The notes beneath the pieces are model-generated. The model saw only the letters and a list, made by a program, of their open reading frames with translations, was not told where the DNA came from and did no database searches. From assembly GCA_028723145.1 (NCBI GenBank), contig JAQYFM010000111.1:1-8320 (forward strand): a stretch of 8,320 bases of DNA. Reading direction: 5' to 3'. The position numbers were made by a program, and so were the translations under genes. Below, one piece after another: positions 7,222 to 8,320 of the stretch. Position 1 is the stretch's first letter, and the number at the start of each line of letters is the position of its first letter. This DNA comes from Spirochaetales bacterium. Its GTDB lineage: Bacteria > Spirochaetota > Spirochaetia > Sphaerochaetales > Sphaerochaetaceae.

Positions 7222-7228
7222 GAAATAG

Positions 7229-7257
7229 AGTATACAAATTTTTTAGTAAATAGACTA
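7229..7257 (-). promoter_or_regulatory. Possible promoter of the TPR-tsaE-tsaB-trxB operon
   Basis: TATACT (7234-7229) is a good -10 box 7 bases before the ATG of the TPR gene. The -35 at a 17-base spacing is weak (TAGTCT, 7257-7252). Transcription would begin at 7222 or 7221, that is, at the start codon. It lies just after the terminator of the structured RNA. Read-through from that RNA is the alternative source of transcripts. Confidence 0.45.
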
Positions 7258-7261
7258 TAAA

Positions 7262-7439
7262 AATAAAAATAAACCAAGACACCATGTACTCTTGAACCTG
7301 AAGTTCAAGGGGGAAACCTAGTTTAGCCTGAGAGATTCTGTTCCTTTAAACATTGTTAAGAGGTAGGGGCAATGCACTCTTTTCTATTCCAGCTTCCGTA
7401 AATGTAAATTTGAGCCAAGAGACATAATGCTGTCTTGGT
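7262..7439 (-). ncRNA. ssrS: Structured RNA, probable 6S RNA
   Basis: A free-standing RNA of about 178 nt. The predicted 5' end ACCAAGACA (7439-7431) pairs perfectly with TGTCTTGGT (7281-7273), which runs straight into TTTATTTTTATTTTT. The closing stem extends inward after small mismatches through CAT/ATG, GT/AC and CTCTTG (7421-7416)/CAAGAG (7294-7289). On the 3' side CTTGAAC (7309-7303) and GTTCAAG (7297-7291) form an alternative hairpin, very like the CUUGAAC...GUUCAAG hairpin at the 3' side of the E. coli 6S central bubble. The overall plan of one long rod with closed ends also fits 6S, which binds RNA polymerase holoenzyme and is a template for short RNAs. The alternative is a cis-acting leader or riboswitch of the TPR gene, whose ATG lies 41 bases beyond the T-tract. 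Confidence 0.6.
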
Positions 7440-7445
7440 GGCTAT

Positions 7446-7474
7446 ATCCTAGCAAAAAGATAGAGTAGGGTAAA
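7446..7474 (-). promoter_or_regulatory. Promoter of the structured (6S-like) RNA
   Basis: TTTACC (7474-7469), a 17-base spacer ending in TGC (extended -10) and TAGGAT (7451-7446). The expected start of transcription, 7 bases past the -10, is A7439, exactly the first base of the closing stem of the RNA. Confidence 0.65.
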
Positions 7475-7480
7475 GTCGTT

Positions 7481-7515
7481 TTAAAAAAAATAAAGGACCA
7501 CAAAATGTGATCCTT
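7481..7515 (-). terminator. Rho-independent terminator of the rpmI-rplT-zapB-like operon
   Basis: On the minus strand AAGGATCAC (7515-7507) pairs with GTGGTCCTT (7501-7493), nine pairs with one G-U, around a short T-rich loop, followed by TATTTTTTTT. It lies 20 bases after the stop of the coiled-coil gene and just before the promoter of the structured RNA. Confidence 0.9.
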
Positions 7516-7535
7516 ATCATCAGATGAGTGCTTTA

Positions 7536-7874
7536 TTAAAGCTCTTGGTTTTCGAAGGTCTCAACATCAGCAGCACTACCTTCAATAGTAAAGCTTTCTG
7601 CTGCTTCAAGTTCTTCAGAATCAAGGGTTCCGAATGTTCCAAGGTCATCAAGACCAAGTTCATCGAGACTTTCAAGAGCAGATGTGATTGCTTCTTCGAT
7701 TACAGCAGTATCGGCAGAAGTCTTATTGAGAAGCTCTTGAAGTTCTTCATTATGGTTTGTGACCATTAAGAGTCTTTCATTTAACTCCTTGTTATCCAAT
7801 CGTAACCTATTAATTAGTGCGATTGCTTTGTTAACTTTCTGTTCTAATAATTTACTGCTTTCGATTAAGCTCAT
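7536..7874 (-). CDS. ZapB-like coiled-coil protein
   Basis: A 112-aa protein. Residues about 5-52 form an amphipathic coiled coil, SKLLEQKVNKAIALINRLR then LDNKELNERL, closely resembling the start of cell-division factor ZapB (DUF904), in which LEAKVQQAIDTI... is typical. ZapB of E. coli bundles at mid-cell and links FtsZ to the chromosome terminus; the same role here is inferred from the coiled coil alone. Residues 60-112 are a very acidic low-complexity tail (many Glu and Asp, almost no Lys or Arg) with no counterpart in E. coli ZapB. The ATG has an excellent AAGGAGG (7887-7881). It follows rplT by 22 bases with no terminator between, and is last in that operon. Confidence 0.8.
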   Translation of the reverse strand: MSLIESSKLLEQKVNKAIALINRLRLDNKELNERLLMVTNHNEELQELLNKTSADTAVIEEAITSALESLDELGLDDLGTFGTLDSEELEAAESFTIEGSAADVETFENQEL

Positions 7875-7896
7875 ATCTGCCTCCTTAAGAGATTAA

Positions 7897-8253
7897 TTAA
7901 GCGAGAACTGACTTAACCTGGCTTACAAGAGCTGAGAATGCAGCCTTATCCTCAATTGCCATGTTGGATAATGCTTTTCTGTTAAGCTCGATGTTAGCAA
8001 GTTTAAGACCGTGCATGAACTGAGAATAGTTAAGACCTTCAGCCTGAACTGCTGCGCTAATACGAGCGATCCAAAGCTTTCTGAAATCTCTCTTCTTCTC
8101 TTTTCTGCCTCTGTAAGCATACTGACCTGCTTTTGCAACAGCGTCTTTTGCTACACGGTAGTTAGTACTTCTGCGACCGAAATAACCTTTAGCTTGGTCG
8201 AGAATCTTCTTTCTTCTGTCCTTGTGTTTTGTTCCGTCTACTGCTCTTGGCAT
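7897..8253 (-). CDS. rplT: 50S ribosomal protein L20
   Basis: Large-subunit protein that binds 23S rRNA early in 50S assembly. In many bacteria it also represses its own operon by binding the upstream leader. The 118-aa length is exactly typical. It starts MPRAVDGTKHKDRRKKILDQAKGY in family style, has the basic N-terminal extension with GRRSTNYRVAKDAV, then KKRDFRKLWIARISAAV (about 53-69) and the ending LVSQVKSVLA. The ATG has AAGGAGT (8268-8262) upstream, overlapping the rpmI stop. Order rpmI-rplT is the usual one; infC and any autoregulatory leader would be outside the window to the right. Confidence 0.98.
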   Translation of the reverse strand: MPRAVDGTKHKDRRKKILDQAKGYFGRRSTNYRVAKDAVAKAGQYAYRGRKEKKRDFRKLWIARISAAVQAEGLNYSQFMHGLKLANIELNRKALSNMAIEDKAAFSALVSQVKSVLA

Positions 8254-8266
8254 TTTATCTCACTCC

Positions 8267-8320
8267 TTATGCATATGGAAGCAAAGTCTTAGCTTTCTTT
8301 GCTTCAACGTCTGAAAGAAT
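8267..8320 (-). CDS. rpmI: 50S ribosomal protein L35, C-terminal end
   Basis: The last 17 codons plus TAA (8269-8267) of a gene entering from the right edge. The visible residues ILSDVEAKKAKTLLPYA match the usual L35 ending, with Lys-rich helix and final LLPY. It sits 13 bases upstream of rplT, as expected for the conserved infC-rpmI-rplT operon. The N-terminal part is outside the window. Confidence 0.9.
   Translation of the reverse strand: MLSDVEAKKAKTLLPYA

Noticed and set aside
7290..7345. TPP or glycine riboswitch, suggested by CTGAGAG on the plus strand and CTCTCAGG on the minus strand
   Set aside because: Only these short words match; the other conserved parts of either riboswitch are not seen, and neither neighbour is a thiamine or glycine gene.
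7355..7405. SRP (4.5S) RNA, suggested by CGGAAGCTGGAA on the minus strand
   Set aside because: The conserved GGAAGCAGCC/GGUC apical pairing of SRP RNA is missing.
8011..8292. Plus-strand open frame over the rplT start
   Set aside because: Antisense shadow of rplT and rpmI, without a ribosome binding site or recognisable protein features.

Overview
The window is a low-GC (roughly one third to 40% by eye) bacterial chromosome segment. Apart from the tail of a group II intron at the left edge, everything is transcribed from the minus strand. The gene set and order (L35-L20-ZapB-like coiled coil; TPR protein-tsaE-tsaB-trxB; glgA-glgC) and the low-GC codon use suggest a host-associated spirochaete of the Treponema type. 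This is inference; a Firmicute or another anaerobe is not excluded.

From left to right: (1) 1-602, + strand, is the 3' part of a group II intron: the C-terminal 169 codons of its reverse transcriptase/maturase, then domains V and VI, ending 3 bases from the T-tract of the glgC terminator. (2) 605-3446, - strand, is a glycogen synthesis operon, glgA then glgC, with an ATGA overlap. Its promoter sits so close to the glgA ATG that the mRNA should be leaderless. (3) 3480-3846 holds a small gene for an exported protein, with a consensus promoter, a GTG start and a terminator of its own. (4) 3859-7221 is a tightly overlapping operon: a TPR protein with a repetitive His/Cys-rich tail, then tsaE and tsaB (t6A tRNA modification), then trxB (thioredoxin reductase). 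(5) 7222-7535 contains no protein gene. It holds a structured RNA of about 180 nt with its own promoter and terminator, best read as a 6S-like RNA, plus the terminator of the ribosomal operon. (6) 7536-8320 is the end of the rpmI-rplT operon, followed by a ZapB-like coiled-coil gene.

Functionally the window is mostly housekeeping: translation (L35, L20, t6A), redox balance (TrxB), probable division or coiled-coil function, and storage polysaccharide (ADP-glucose made by GlgC is used by GlgA). The least ordinary elements are the 27-bp minisatellite encoding six HECHCH blocks, the structured RNA directly upstream of that gene, and two operons whose first genes look leaderless while the internal genes and the other first genes visible here have recognisable Shine-Dalgarno sequences.
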